Source of the DNA: Methylophaga sp.
GTDB taxonomy: Bacteria; Pseudomonadota; Gammaproteobacteria; Nitrosococcales; Methylophagaceae
Assembly: GCA_030148085.1 (NCBI GenBank)
Contig: JASBUF010000030.1
Location: 1 to 64,000, forward strand
DNA: 64,000 bases
Reading direction: 5' to 3'
Part shown: one piece after another, positions 18,418 to 26,755 of the stretch
Layout of the letters: the number at the start of each line of letters is the position of its first letter
Position numbering within the stretch: position 1 is the stretch's first letter
Made by a program: the position numbers and the translations under genes
Notes under the pieces: model-generated
Told to the model about the DNA's origin: nothing
The model's input: the letters and a program-made list of their open reading frames with translations, nothing else
The model's database searches: none

Positions 18418-19873
18418 ATGCCTGTCTGAGTTGCTGCGAAGTGATTAGACGATTTCGGCCTTGATCTTTGGCCTGGTATAACGCTTTATCCGCCCGTTCA
18501 ACAAGCCCGGTCAGACTTTCTCCCGTTTCGTATTCAGCCAGCCCTGCACTAACCGTCACCGTCAGTGACGTGTCATCCAAATGAAACCGCCATGCCGCAA
18601 TCGCCTGACGCACAGATTCCAGCCTTTCCTCAGCGTGAGCAAGATTACACTCATTGAGTAACAGCAGAAACTCTTCCCCGCCCCAGCGGCACAAGACGTC
18701 ACTATCACGAATATGCAGTTTGATAATTTGAGCCACCGCCGCCAGCACTTTGTCGCCCTGATGATGACCAAAGGTGTCATTAACTTGTTTGAAGTGATCA
18801 ATATCAAGCAGAGCCAGCGTCATCTTCTGCTGATAGCGCTTGCTACGTGACACAGCCTGCTCAAACAGGCTATCAAACACCTGCCGTGTCGCGGCTCCCG
18901 TCAGCTTGTCGCGGGTTGCCATGGTTTCCAGCCGCCCCTGATAGCCCTTGAGCGCCAAATGCGCGACCAACAGCACGACGACACTGATTGCAAGGGAAAT
19001 CAGCAGGTTAATGATTAATGCTGCCTCTACTTTGTCAGACGCTGGGTCGTTGATCTGCTCGATGATCAAAAACCAGTCAAACTCGGGTACCAATCGACTG
19101 TTGAGATAGATGACATTACCGTTTTTAGCTTCAAAGGATACGGACGCACTCGGCGAAGTTAGAATGCGCGTGAACAGCTTTTCCAGCCCATTCTTGTTCT
19201 GCAGATGCAATTCGTGACTGTACTGACTGCTCTGCAGCATCACTTCACCCTGCCGGTTGACGAAGTAAATTTCACGCCCGTAACGCTGCTGGTAGTTTTC
19301 AATCAACCGCGTGACGGTTTCCATAGACAGACCAACACCGATAACGCCGATAAAATCGCCCTGTTTGTTCTGCACCCGGTAATTGACAAAGATACTCAGT
19401 CGCTTATGGTCCGCCGTGTCACTATCAATATTGATTTCGTAATCCTGCTTTAGATTACGGGCACGGAAATACCATTCATCAGCCTTATCTTGTTCAGAGA
19501 CCTGCTTGATAATACCTTCCGGGTGGTAATAAAGACGCGTTTTTTCAGAAATGAAAAACGCTGTAATTGTTTGGTATTGCTCCTGAATCTGTTTCAGGTA
19601 GCGCTGCATTCGGATGGGGTCGTTTTCACCCTCACTCACCCACTCAATGACAAAAGTGTCGTTTGCCATCAACGATGAAATCAGAACGGGCTGCAGAAGA
19701 TCACGCTGGATTTCGGAGTAGATGTTGTCACTGCTGAGTGGCAGCATTTCCTGTTGCAATCTGTCAGCGATGGAATCACGGGCAACAAAGTAACCGATCA
19801 GGCTGGTTGCCAGAAAGCCCACTAGGACAATTACGCTAATGACGATGCTGTAAAAACGTTTCCGGGCTTTCAT
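18416..19873 (-). CDS. Cache-domain membrane diguanylate cyclase
   Basis: The 485-residue protein has an N-terminal membrane helix (about 10-30), a periplasmic dCache-like sensor (about 40-280) and a second helix (about 285-308). The C-terminal GGDEF domain (about 320-482) starts TRDKLTGAATRQVF and carries active-site GGEEF. RDSD lies five residues before it, forming the RxxD inhibitory site. It should make c-di-GMP in response to an extracellular small molecule. It overlaps the pqqA terminator at its 3' end. Confidence 0.92.
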   Translation of the reverse strand: MKARKRFYSIVISVIVLVGFLATSLIGYFVARDSIADRLQQEMLPLSSDNIYSEIQRDLLQPVLISSLMANDTFVIEWVSEGENDPIRMQRYLKQIQEQYQTITAFFISEKTRLYYHPEGIIKQVSEQDKADEWYFRARNLKQDYEINIDSDTADHKRLSIFVNYRVQNKQGDFIGVIGVGLSMETVTRLIENYQQRYGREIYFVNRQGEVMLQSSQYSHELHLQNKNGLEKLFTRILTSPSASVSFEAKNGNVIYLNSRLVPEFDWFLIIEQINDPASDKVEAALIINLLISLAISVVVLLVAHLALKGYQGRLETMATRDKLTGAATRQVFDSLFEQAVSRSKRYQQKMTLALLDIDHFKQVNDTFGHHQGDKVLAAVAQIIKLHIRDSDVLCRWGGEEFLLLLNECNLAHAEERLESVRQAIAAWRFHLDDTSLTVTVSAGLAEYETGESLTGLVERADKALYQAKDQGRNRLITSQQLRQA

Positions 19874-19957
19874 CCTTACTCAGCCAGTTTTCCTTCAAAT
19901 CCGTCATAATAGTTAAGCTGACAATGAATTGCCAATTGGCGTCCGCCTTTTAAACCA

Positions 19958-20275
19958 TCAATCGTCATCATCTGGCAAATAGTAATGTTCATCCTCTGAC
20001 TGACTACCGCCGATACGTTTATAGCTGTAGACGCCGGCCGCAAAACTCAGCAGTAACAGCACATAAAATACATCCAAATCATCATCCTTGAACAGACTCA
20101 AGGCTGCCCAGATCGGCGCAATATAAAACACTATGCTGAAGACCAGTGCCAGTACTTTGCCGAATTCTTTGACTACACCACAATAGGCATAGCGGCTGAA
20201 TAAACCTGTCAGGAAACCACCGAACACGGCCAGCATCAGGTACATAATCATGCCTATGGTATTCACATGTGACAT
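19958..20275 (-). CDS. Small membrane protein, unknown
   Basis: The 105-residue protein has about three hydrophobic segments (residues 6-25, 39-57 and 66-83) and a very acidic C-terminal tail (SEDEHYYLPDDDD). AGGAAG precedes the ATG. No family was recognised. It lies between the Cache-GGDEF gene and the folate cyclo-ligase gene on the same strand, with gaps of about 35 and 85 bases. Confidence 0.6.
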   Translation of the reverse strand: MSHVNTIGMIMYLMLAVFGGFLTGLFSRYAYCGVVKEFGKVLALVFSIVFYIAPIWAALSLFKDDDLDVFYVLLLLSFAAGVYSYKRIGGSQSEDEHYYLPDDDD

Positions 20276-20309
20276 GCTGCTTCCTCATTAATAACGCAAG
20301 AGGTTTTCC

Positions 20310-20861
20310 TTACTGTATTCCTTTTTCGGTAATCACCTTGTCCATCGGCATATCCCATTGCTGCGGCTGAATACTGTCAAAACGGCCAGACTCCATTCCG
20401 ATACCGATGGTATGCATGGGCTTGTCGATTTCCGCCAGCGTTCTATCGTAATACCCACCACCATAACCAAGACGGAAGTTCTGCCTGTCAAAACCTACCA
20501 GTGGAATCAGAAAATGGTCGGGAATCAGTAGCGTTTGTTTTTCTGGAATGGGTATATTCCAACTGCCCATCATCATCGGCGTATCAGGTGTCCAGACAGC
20601 AAAATCCAGACATTTATTCTCACTATTGATGATTGGCACGCACAAGGTCCATCCCCGTTGAATCAGTGCAGGTGCCAGACTCCGACAATCGATTTCACCT
20701 TTAATTGGCCAATACAAACCTAAAACACCAGGTTCACAAGCCATTAAATACTGCTGTATCAAAGTAAGACAGCGTTGTTCGATTTCTTGTCGTTCGTGAC
20801 TGCTTAATCTTTGTCGTTCACTGATCAAGCGCTGTCGCTGTTGTTGACGCCATGTTTGCAT
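20310..20861 (-). CDS. 5-formyltetrahydrofolate cyclo-ligase
   Basis: The 183-residue enzyme ATP-dependently converts 5-formyl-THF to 5,10-methenyl-THF, returning folate to the C1 pool. Family marks are KGEIDCRSL, FLIPLVGFDRQNFRLGYGGGYYDRTL and the basic N terminus (WRQQQRQRLISERQRL). The ATG at 20861 has AAGGA at good spacing. An ATG at 20876 in the same frame lacks one. In E. coli the 6S RNA gene lies just upstream of this gene (ygfA); the 90 bases here are too short for it. Confidence 0.93.
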   Translation of the reverse strand: MQTWRQQQRQRLISERQRLSSHERQEIEQRCLTLIQQYLMACEPGVLGLYWPIKGEIDCRSLAPALIQRGWTLCVPIINSENKCLDFAVWTPDTPMMMGSWNIPIPEKQTLLIPDHFLIPLVGFDRQNFRLGYGGGYYDRTLAEIDKPMHTIGIGMESGRFDSIQPQQWDMPMDKVITEKGIQ

Positions 20862-20918
20862 AAAAATCCTTACCATGTCTTGACGTATACATAAGAGGTA
20901 AATAATATACAGCTTTTA

Positions 20919-20941
20919 AATAGGCATTTTTAATACCTCTT
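20919..20941 (+). promoter_or_regulatory. Probable NsrR operator before hmp
   Basis: AATAGGCATTT, then T, then TAATACCTCTT matches the gammaproteobacterial NsrR consensus (AAGATGCATTT, one base, AAATGCATCTT) at 17 of 22 positions. The site ends 12 bases before the flavohemoglobin start codon. An nsrR gene lies at the far end of hmp, which supports the assignment. Confidence 0.65.
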
Positions 20942-20953
20942 TAGGAGATTAAC

Positions 20954-22162
20954 ATGATAAAACCTGAGTCCATAGCAGTAATCAAAGCCACTGTACCCGT
21001 GTTACAAGAACATGGTGAAGCCCTGACCCGCTTGTTTTATCAGCGCATGTTCGAGAATAATCCTGAGGTCAAAGTCTTTTTCAATCAGGCTCATCAGCAC
21101 GCTGGTTCACAACAACGTGCCCTCGCCGCTGCCGTCTGTGCCTACGCAGAGAATATCGATAACCCCGCTGTTCTTGCAGATGCGGTCGAATTAATTGCCC
21201 AGAAACATGCGTCACTGGGTATTCAGCCTGAACACTACCCTATCGTCGGCCAGAACCTCTTGGCCGCAATTAAAGAGTTACTGGGTGAGGCCGCCACTGA
21301 TGCGATTATCGATGCCTGGGCAGAAGCTTATCAGGCACTTGCCACTATCTTTATTGAGCGTGAACAAGCGATCTACCAACAGCATGAAACCCAACATGGC
21401 TGGCAAGGCTTTAAAGCCTTTAAAGTCATCAACAGTCCGCAGGAAAGTGACAACATTCGATCTTTTTATCTGCAACCTGAGGACGGCTCAACCATCGTCG
21501 CTCATCAACCAGGGCAATATATTACCGTCAAAGTTGATAATGGAAATGGCCAGCAGCTACGAAACTACAGTCTTTCAAATCTGCCCGGCAGCGACGCTTA
21601 TCGCATCAGTGTAAAACGCGAAAGCTCTGGCGAATCAACGCAGCCTCATGGTGTGGTCTCAAGCTTTCTGCATGAGCACATCAACGACGGCGATACTATT
21701 TGGCTTGGCCCACCTTGCGGTGAGTTTGTGCTGCGCAGCAACAGTGACACACCTGTCGTGCTGATTGCAGGCGGCGTTGGTATCACACCCTTGCTTGCCA
21801 TGCTGCATCAACGCGTGTCGAGTGAAGCACCGGCAGCGACCACACTAATCCAAGCCGCAGTGAATGGTGATGCGCATGCCTTCGCGGATGAAATCCGAAG
21901 CCTTACATCAGCACATCCACAATTAAGCTGGCATGTTCGCTACAGCGAACCTAGTGAAGAGGATCGCCAACAAGGCAGTTTTGACAGTGAAGGGCTAATC
22001 GATGATGAGCTAGTAAGCAACCTTGATACTGCTGCAGATTATTACTTATGTGGCCCTGTCGCGATGATGAAACAATGTTATCAATTGCTGACTCAGGCTG
22101 GCATTCCTGCCGAAAAAATCTTCAGCGAAGCTTTTGGCCCTGCGCAATCATTACAGAGCTAG
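20954..22162 (+). CDS. hmp: Flavohemoglobin, nitric oxide dioxygenase
   Basis: The 402-residue protein has a globin domain (about 1-140), with the proximal His in AQKHASLGIQPEHYPIVG. A ferredoxin-reductase FAD domain (about 150-255) follows with the RxYS-type motif LRNYSLSN. The NAD domain contains AGGVGITPLLAML and YYLCGPVAMMK. It oxidises NO to nitrate with O2 and NAD(P)H in the cytosol. AGGAGA precedes the ATG. It is convergent with nsrR and carries an NsrR-type site upstream. Confidence 0.97.
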   Translation: MIKPESIAVIKATVPVLQEHGEALTRLFYQRMFENNPEVKVFFNQAHQHAGSQQRALAAAVCAYAENIDNPAVLADAVELIAQKHASLGIQPEHYPIVGQNLLAAIKELLGEAATDAIIDAWAEAYQALATIFIEREQAIYQQHETQHGWQGFKAFKVINSPQESDNIRSFYLQPEDGSTIVAHQPGQYITVKVDNGNGQQLRNYSLSNLPGSDAYRISVKRESSGESTQPHGVVSSFLHEHINDGDTIWLGPPCGEFVLRSNSDTPVVLIAGGVGITPLLAMLHQRVSSEAPAATTLIQAAVNGDAHAFADEIRSLTSAHPQLSWHVRYSEPSEEDRQQGSFDSEGLIDDELVSNLDTAADYYLCGPVAMMKQCYQLLTQAGIPAEKIFSEAFGPAQSLQS

Positions 22163-22172
22163 GCTAAACCTG

Positions 22173-22197
22173 TAAGGCCGGTTTTATACCGGCCTTA
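22173..22197. terminator. Bidirectional stem between hmp and nsrR
   Basis: TAAGGCCGGT (22173-22182) pairs perfectly with ACCGGCCTTA (22188-22197) around TTTAT. It sits exactly between the two convergent stop codons. T-runs are short, so efficiency is uncertain. Confidence 0.65.
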
Positions 22198-22199
22198 GC

Positions 22200-22631
22200 T
22201 TAGGCTACATTCAGACTTTGCATTAATTGAGGTTTGTTTTTCACTACGTCGGCTAGCGTGTAACCATCCAGCACTTCCAGAAATGCTTTCTGTGCCTTAC
22301 GCATGGCACTGAATAGAATACAGACGTTCTCAATCGGGCAGGCGCACTCCTCACCAAAGCACTCAAGAATCTCCAGATTCTCAGTTTTTCTGATCAACTT
22401 TCCAATATTGATATCGGCTGGGTCCAGCGCCAGTTGTAAACCGCCACCACGACCACGCTGACTGATAACGATATTTTCTTGTACTAACTTCTGTGCGACT
22501 TTAGCCAGATGATTGGTAGAGATGCCGTAACGCTCGGACGCATCTTTTACAGTAGCAGGCTTATCTTTTGGATGAATCGCGAGATAAACCAACAACCTCA
22601 TTGCGTAATCCGAGTGTGTGGTGAGTTGCAT
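22200..22631 (-). CDS. nsrR: Rrf2-family nitric oxide-sensing repressor NsrR
   Basis: From the ATG at 22631 (AGGAG upstream) the product has 143 residues and begins MQLTTHSDYAMRLLVYLA, the standard NsrR start. The winged helix contains ISTNHLAKVAQKLV and QRGRGGGLQLA. Cys91, Cys96, Cys98 and Cys104 cluster in ECFGEECACPIENVC; three of them should hold the Fe-S cluster that reacts with NO. Spacing to the last Cys is two residues longer than in E. coli NsrR. It probably represses hmp next to it. Confidence 0.93.
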   Translation of the reverse strand: MQLTTHSDYAMRLLVYLAIHPKDKPATVKDASERYGISTNHLAKVAQKLVQENIVISQRGRGGGLQLALDPADINIGKLIRKTENLEILECFGEECACPIENVCILFSAMRKAQKAFLEVLDGYTLADVVKNKPQLMQSLNVA

Positions 22632-22990
22632 GCACTTGACTCCTTGTTTATTCCGTATATGATATCCCACTTTAAATTGGTATATTGAATACCAATAAAC
22701 TTAGTGATGCGCCTCCGTTAGCGAATCCTGCGAGAGATTGTTGGATGAAGCAAATATTCGGCCATCTAAGTTGATCACGATTATGCAGTGCACAATTTAG
22801 CTTGATATTCACAGTTATGACCGAAGAGCTACTCCTCTTCTTCGGTTTGCTTTGAGCCCATCTTCTTGGTGGGCTCGTTTTTATTCAGACTTTTTACGCC
22901 CCATCCTGCCCCCTCTGCACAAATTTGGCGCACCTTTATTAGATCTCCGAGGTTCAACAAAGTTTCATCAATGCCATGAAAAAGACAGTC
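22632..22990. other. 359-base gap with a palindrome and a possible small RNA
   Basis: ATTGGTAT (22676-22683) and ATACCAAT (22689-22696) form a perfect inverted repeat with a 5-base spacer, 45 bases upstream of nsrR. It may be an operator for nsrR or for a plus-strand transcript. Further right lies the terminator-like hairpin described separately. No protein gene longer than a few codons was seen. Confidence 0.45.
22820..22883 (+). ncRNA. Candidate small RNA or leader transcript ending in a terminator
   Basis: Two hairpins follow one another: CCGAAGA with TCTTCGG (22821-22845), then GAGCCCA (22854-22860) with TGGGCTC (22870-22876), followed by GTTTTT. The second is a plus-strand terminator, yet no plus-strand gene lies between nsrR and it, so some short transcript must start between about 22697 and 22815. 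A 12-codon frame MTEELLLFFGLL (22818-22856) lies inside without a ribosome site. No known sRNA family was recognised. Confidence 0.35.
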
Positions 22991-23584
22991 TCAGACTGGC
23001 AGCTCAGTGACATCATTCACAACCGCAGCATAGAGATCCCGCGTAGACGCTAGGGCAGCATCGTGCACCTGCTTCGCTGATAACTTCACCCCATCAGCTG
23101 TTTCCAAGCCCCGCGTAGCCGTGGCCTTGGCAACAATGGTTGGACGATAGCCCAGATTGAACGCACCGTGAGCGGTGGAGTTGACGCACATATGTGTCAT
23201 AAATCCTGCCAGCACGACGTTATCGATACCCCGGCCACGCAGATACTCATCCAATGGCGTTTGCACAAAGGCATTTGGCAGGTGTTTGATAATCACGTTT
23301 TCCCCGTCTTGAGGGGCGACTTCGGCAGCAATCTGGCCCAACTCCGTCGTCAAGTCATAGGGAGAGCCTTCGCCACCATCATGCTGAATGTGGAAGACAG
23401 GGATGCCATTATCACGGGCCAGTTGCAACAAGCGTGCAGCATGGTTGAGGGCTTCTTCGACGCCTTCCAGATGCATCATGCCCTGGCGATAGGTGTTCTG
23501 ACAGTCGATCATAATCAGCGCTGATTCACTCAGTGCGGCAGGCTCGTGCCCCAGCCCTATAATGTCTCTCAAAGTGGTATTCAT
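22991..23584 (-). CDS. Isochorismatase-family cysteine hydrolase
   Basis: The 197-residue protein has the family triad: Asp in LIMIDCQNTY, Lys in VIIKHLPNAF and Cys in AGFMTHMCVNSTA. Members hydrolyse amides or vinyl ethers (nicotinamidase, isochorismatase, carbamoylsarcosine hydrolase). Which substrate is used cannot be read here. GGAGAT precedes the ATG. It stands alone on its strand. Confidence 0.9.
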   Translation of the reverse strand: MNTTLRDIIGLGHEPAALSESALIMIDCQNTYRQGMMHLEGVEEALNHAARLLQLARDNGIPVFHIQHDGGEGSPYDLTTELGQIAAEVAPQDGENVIIKHLPNAFVQTPLDEYLRGRGIDNVVLAGFMTHMCVNSTAHGAFNLGYRPTIVAKATATRGLETADGVKLSAKQVHDAALASTRDLYAAVVNDVTELPV

Positions 23585-23716
23585 GGCTTTATCTCCAAGC
23601 GTGAAGCCTCGACCTTAACACATTCATATTCAACGTGTTATGTAGCTAAAGCTTGCAATCCTGATGGCGGACAGTATTATTCCGCGGCAACACGTAACTA
23701 ATGCTTGGACTCAATA

Positions 23717-24559
23717 ATGGATGTAGTAAATCCCACACCATCACCAGCCGCCTCGTCGCTGCTGGACAAAGTCAGAAATAACCGCCTGTTCGAGATCATC
23801 GTTGTCAGTGTGATTTTATTTTCGGCTTTACTGACTGGCGCGAAAACCTATGATATTTCGCCTACGGTACTGACTGTCATCGAATGGCTGGACTATAGCA
23901 TCACCCTGTTCTTCCTAATTGAAATCAGCATTCGTTTCTTAGCTGAACCACAAAAGCGGCAGTTCTTTAAAAGTGGCTGGAATATCTTTGACAGCTTAAT
24001 TGTTATCGTCAGCCTGATACCGATTGAAGACAGTGAACTGGCCTTTGTCGGCCGCCTTATCCGGATCTTCCGGGTGCTTCGTATGGTTTCGGTGATCCCG
24101 GAACTACGCACTCTCCTCAACTCACTGATTAAAGCACTGCCTCAGCTCGGTTATGTAGCGCTGCTGATGTTTATCATTGTCTATATATACGCGGCTGTTG
24201 GTACCACCTTCTTTGCCAGCATCAACCCTATTTTATGGGGTGATATCACCGTGGCGATGTTGACCTTGTTCCGGATCATGACCTTCGAGGACTGGACCGA
24301 TGTTATGTACGAGACGATGTTGGTGTATCCGCTAAGTTGGGCCTTTTACATCAGCTTTATCTTCCTCAATGCCTTTGCCTTTCTGAATATGCTGATCGGC
24401 ATCGTCGTCAACGTAATGGAGAAGGAAAACGCTGAGCAATGGCGGCGTGATCACGCCGATGAACCGACCATTACTGATCTGTCTAAACAGATTGAAGAAC
24501 TCAAGGCCCTCATTGAGCAAAACCAGCTCAACGAGCAGCCATTAAAAAAGGGAGCCTAG
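23717..24559 (+). CDS. Single-domain voltage-gated cation channel (NaChBac/ion_trans type)
   Basis: The 280-residue protein has six membrane segments. S4 reads GRLIRIFRVLRMVSVIPELR with arginines every third residue, the voltage sensor. The pore helix and filter are LFRIMTFEDWTDVMYE; the TFEDW filter keeps the Glu of the bacterial sodium-channel TLESW motif but puts Asp where Ser stands. A C-terminal helical tail (DLSKQIEELKALIEQNQ) is a likely tetramer coiled coil. Ion selectivity (Na or Ca) is not certain. Start is the ATG at 23717; an in-frame TTG lies 12 bases upstream. The stop codon lies inside a terminator. Confidence 0.88.
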   Translation: MDVVNPTPSPAASSLLDKVRNNRLFEIIVVSVILFSALLTGAKTYDISPTVLTVIEWLDYSITLFFLIEISIRFLAEPQKRQFFKSGWNIFDSLIVIVSLIPIEDSELAFVGRLIRIFRVLRMVSVIPELRTLLNSLIKALPQLGYVALLMFIIVYIYAAVGTTFFASINPILWGDITVAMLTLFRIMTFEDWTDVMYETMLVYPLSWAFYISFIFLNAFAFLNMLIGIVVNVMEKENAEQWRRDHADEPTITDLSKQIEELKALIEQNQLNEQPLKKGA

Positions 24560-24570
24560 GCTCCCTTTTT
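24544..24570 (+). terminator. Terminator overlapping the channel stop codon
   Basis: The perfect 16-base palindrome GGGAGCCTAGGCTCCC (24550-24565) is preceded by a run of A and followed by T5. The channel's TAG stop lies in its centre. It can serve the convergent dps gene as well. Confidence 0.85.
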
Positions 24571-24581
24571 ATCATCAGCTG

Positions 24582-25052
24582 TTATCTCTGCATTGCGCGT
24601 AACATCCATGCGGTTTTTTCGTGGACCCGCATGCGGTCACCAACCAATGCAGCGGTGGACTCATCGTCTGCATCCTGCGCCTTCTTCAGTACGTCACGGC
24701 AGGTTTTAACAACTTGTTCATGCCCCTGCGTCAGAGTGACGACCATATCCTCTGCACTCGGCACACCTTCAACTTCATCGATACTACTGAGTTGAGCAAA
24801 GGCTTTGTATGTACCTGGCGCTGCAACACCAAGGGTACGAATTCGCTCAGCCACTTCATCAACGGCTGTCGCCAATTCAGTGTAGTGCTCTTCGAACATC
24901 AGGTGCAGCTCACGGAACTGCGGACCAGTCACATTCCAGTGAAAGTTATGTGTTTGCAAGTAGAGTGTGTATGAATCAGCCAGCAAACGTTTCAATCCTT
25001 CTGCAATATCCTGTCTGTCTTGTTGGTTGATACCGATATCGATGCTACTCAT
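24582..25052 (-). CDS. dps: Dps-family ferritin-like DNA-protection protein
   Basis: From the ATG at 25052 the product has 156 residues and a full Dps ferritin fold. [39 protein letters not shown] carries the intersubunit ferroxidase ligands (His, His, Asp/Glu). It oxidises and stores iron with H2O2 and shields DNA in the cytosol. The frame extends to 25124, but the family start MSSIDIG favours 25052. The basic N-terminal tail typical of DNA-binding Dps is absent. It diverges from a Fur-box-preceded gene. Confidence 0.92.
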   Translation of the reverse strand: MSSIDIGINQQDRQDIAEGLKRLLADSYTLYLQTHNFHWNVTGPQFRELHLMFEEHYTELATAVDEVAERIRTLGVAAPGTYKAFAQLSSIDEVEGVPSAEDMVVTLTQGHEQVVKTCRDVLKKAQDADDESTAALVGDRMRVHEKTAWMLRAMQR

Positions 25053-25264
25053 TACTCTTTGCCTCCTTGTGCATGGTTCGAACAATTTCAGCGCTTTATC
25101 GCCGCGCGATGAATTCACATACATTCTAATCAGCTACTTCATGTATGTGAAACAAGTTATTTTGAATAGAGTAATCGTTTTTTCCGATTTAGTTCTATCG
25201 CTAGACTGATTATGGATTTTACGATTGTTCTGATTGATTTAAGTCATTTTACCTTTGAATTAAA

Positions 25265-25283
25265 TTTAATGATAATCATTCTC
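25265..25283 (+). promoter_or_regulatory. Fur box upstream of the DUF2061 gene
   Basis: TTTAATGATAATCATTCTC matches the 19-base Fur consensus (GATAATGATAATCATTATC) at 16 positions and keeps the central ATGATAATCAT intact. It ends 16 bases before the DUF2061 start codon, an ideal place for iron-dependent repression. Confidence 0.8.
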
Positions 25284-25299
25284 AACAAAGGATAGCAAC

Positions 25300-25509
25300 A
25301 TGGCTAAGACAATCAGTTTCGCAATCGTTCATTTCACCGTGGCATTCACAGTGGGTTATTTAATGACTGGCAGCATATTGTTCGGCAGTGCGATGGCTGT
25401 GGTTGAGCCAGCAATTAATACCGTCGCATTCTACATACATGAAAAAGTATGGGGACAGTTAGAACAGGCTGATCAAGCTGGGGTGGCAGGCATCGTGTCT
25501 GCCACCTGA
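25300..25509 (+). CDS. DUF2061 small membrane protein
   Basis: The 69-residue protein has two hydrophobic segments and the DUF2061 pattern KTISFAIVHFTVAFTVGYLMTGS followed by EPAINTVAFYIHEKVW. The function of DUF2061 is unknown. AGGA precedes the ATG. The upstream Fur box suggests expression under iron limitation, hence a link to iron uptake or iron-sparing metabolism (inference). Confidence 0.85.
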   Translation: MAKTISFAIVHFTVAFTVGYLMTGSILFGSAMAVVEPAINTVAFYIHEKVWGQLEQADQAGVAGIVSAT

Positions 25510-25573
25510 GCCGGGCAACTTGCAATCTTCACCTCAGCCCGCATAATTCAGGCTCTAAGATTAAGAGACTGAC

Positions 25574-26755
25574 ATGATGGGACTCAATTCTGTTGCTGAG
25601 GTATTTGTCGCTTTCCTGAAACTAGGACTGACCTCCTTCGGTGGTCCTATTGCCCACATCGGCTATTACCGGCAGGCGTTTGTTGAAAAACGGCGTTGGC
25701 TGTCAGAAGAACAATTTTCTCAACTGCTGGTGTTGTGTCAGTTTCTGCCGGGGCCGGCTAGCAGTCAGATGGGATTCAGTCTCGGCCTCATGCGTGCTGG
25801 CTGGCTTGGCGGCATTGCTGCCTTTATCGCCTTTACCCTCCCCTCAGCTTTATTATTATTTGCTTTTGCACAATGGCTGCCTTACCTCTCCGACACGGTT
25901 GGTCAGGCCATGATTCATGGACTAAAGCTGGTTGCGCTTGTTGTAGTGGCTCAGGCTGTGTGGCAAATGGCAGCTAAACTGACTCCAGATCGGATACGTC
26001 GTGCAATCGCACTAATGGCCATAGCATTTCTGTTATTCGTTGCACATCCTCTGGCACAGATTGCTGTTGTTATTTTCAGTGCCCTATTGGGCTTGCTGCT
26101 GTGTCGGGAACCATCACCGCAATCTACTTCAATTACCGTAAACTACGGACCTAGGCTGGCCTGGAGTTTGTTGATACTCTTTGCCGTACTGCTATTGGGT
26201 CTTCCATTACTGGCAAACGAAAATAGTTTACTGGCTGTGGTTGATGCCTTTTATCATGCTGGTGCACTGGTGTTTGGTGGCGGCCATGTCGTATTGCCTT
26301 TACTGGAACATTCCGTTGTCGAACCCGGCTGGGTGGCCGCGGATGAGTACCTTGCAGGCTACGGTGCCGCACAAGCTGTGCCCGGCCCGGTTTTTTCTGT
26401 GGCTGCCTACTTAGGCGCCATGTTGCCCGGTGATAATGGCGGCTTGCTCGGTGCAAGTCTCGCTTTAGTCGCTATTTTCCTGCCCGGCTTTTTATTAGTC
26501 TCAGCGATGTTACCGTTATGGCAGACATTGCAAAACTACCCATTAGCCGCCAGCGCAATTGCCGGTGTTAATGCGGGTGTTGTCGGCCTGCTTGCCGCAG
26601 CACTCTATGATCCGATCTGGGTGAGTGTGGTTCATCAGTTCAGCGATATCATAATTGCTGTGATTGGATTGCTGATGTTGCAGCTGTGGCGTATCTCCGC
26701 ACTATGGATAGTCTTCTGGTGTGTCAGTGCCAGTATCGTGCTCACTCTACTATGA
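25574..26755 (+). CDS. chrA: Chromate transporter ChrA, two-domain form
   Basis: The 393-residue membrane protein carries two fused CHR domains. The first has LKLGLTSFGGPIAHIGYYRQ, RRWLSEEQF and LPGPASSQMGFSLG. The second has FGGGHVVLPLLEHSVV and AAQAVPGPVFSVAAYLG. Long-chain CHR proteins export chromate from the cytosol. Start is ATGATG at 25574. It overlaps the GNAT gene by 4 bases (ATGA), so the two are translationally coupled. Confidence 0.92.
   Translation: MMGLNSVAEVFVAFLKLGLTSFGGPIAHIGYYRQAFVEKRRWLSEEQFSQLLVLCQFLPGPASSQMGFSLGLMRAGWLGGIAAFIAFTLPSALLLFAFAQWLPYLSDTVGQAMIHGLKLVALVVVAQAVWQMAAKLTPDRIRRAIALMAIAFLLFVAHPLAQIAVVIFSALLGLLLCREPSPQSTSITVNYGPRLAWSLLILFAVLLLGLPLLANENSLLAVVDAFYHAGALVFGGGHVVLPLLEHSVVEPGWVAADEYLAGYGAAQAVPGPVFSVAAYLGAMLPGDNGGLLGASLALVAIFLPGFLLVSAMLPLWQTLQNYPLAASAIAGVNAGVVGLLAAALYDPIWVSVVHQFSDIIIAVIGLLMLQLWRISALWIVFWCVSASIVLTLL

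Noticed and set aside
20862-20953. 6S RNA gene beside the folate cyclo-ligase gene
   Set aside because: The gap is only about 90 bases and is filled by the hmp leader and NsrR site; a 6S RNA is about 180 bases.
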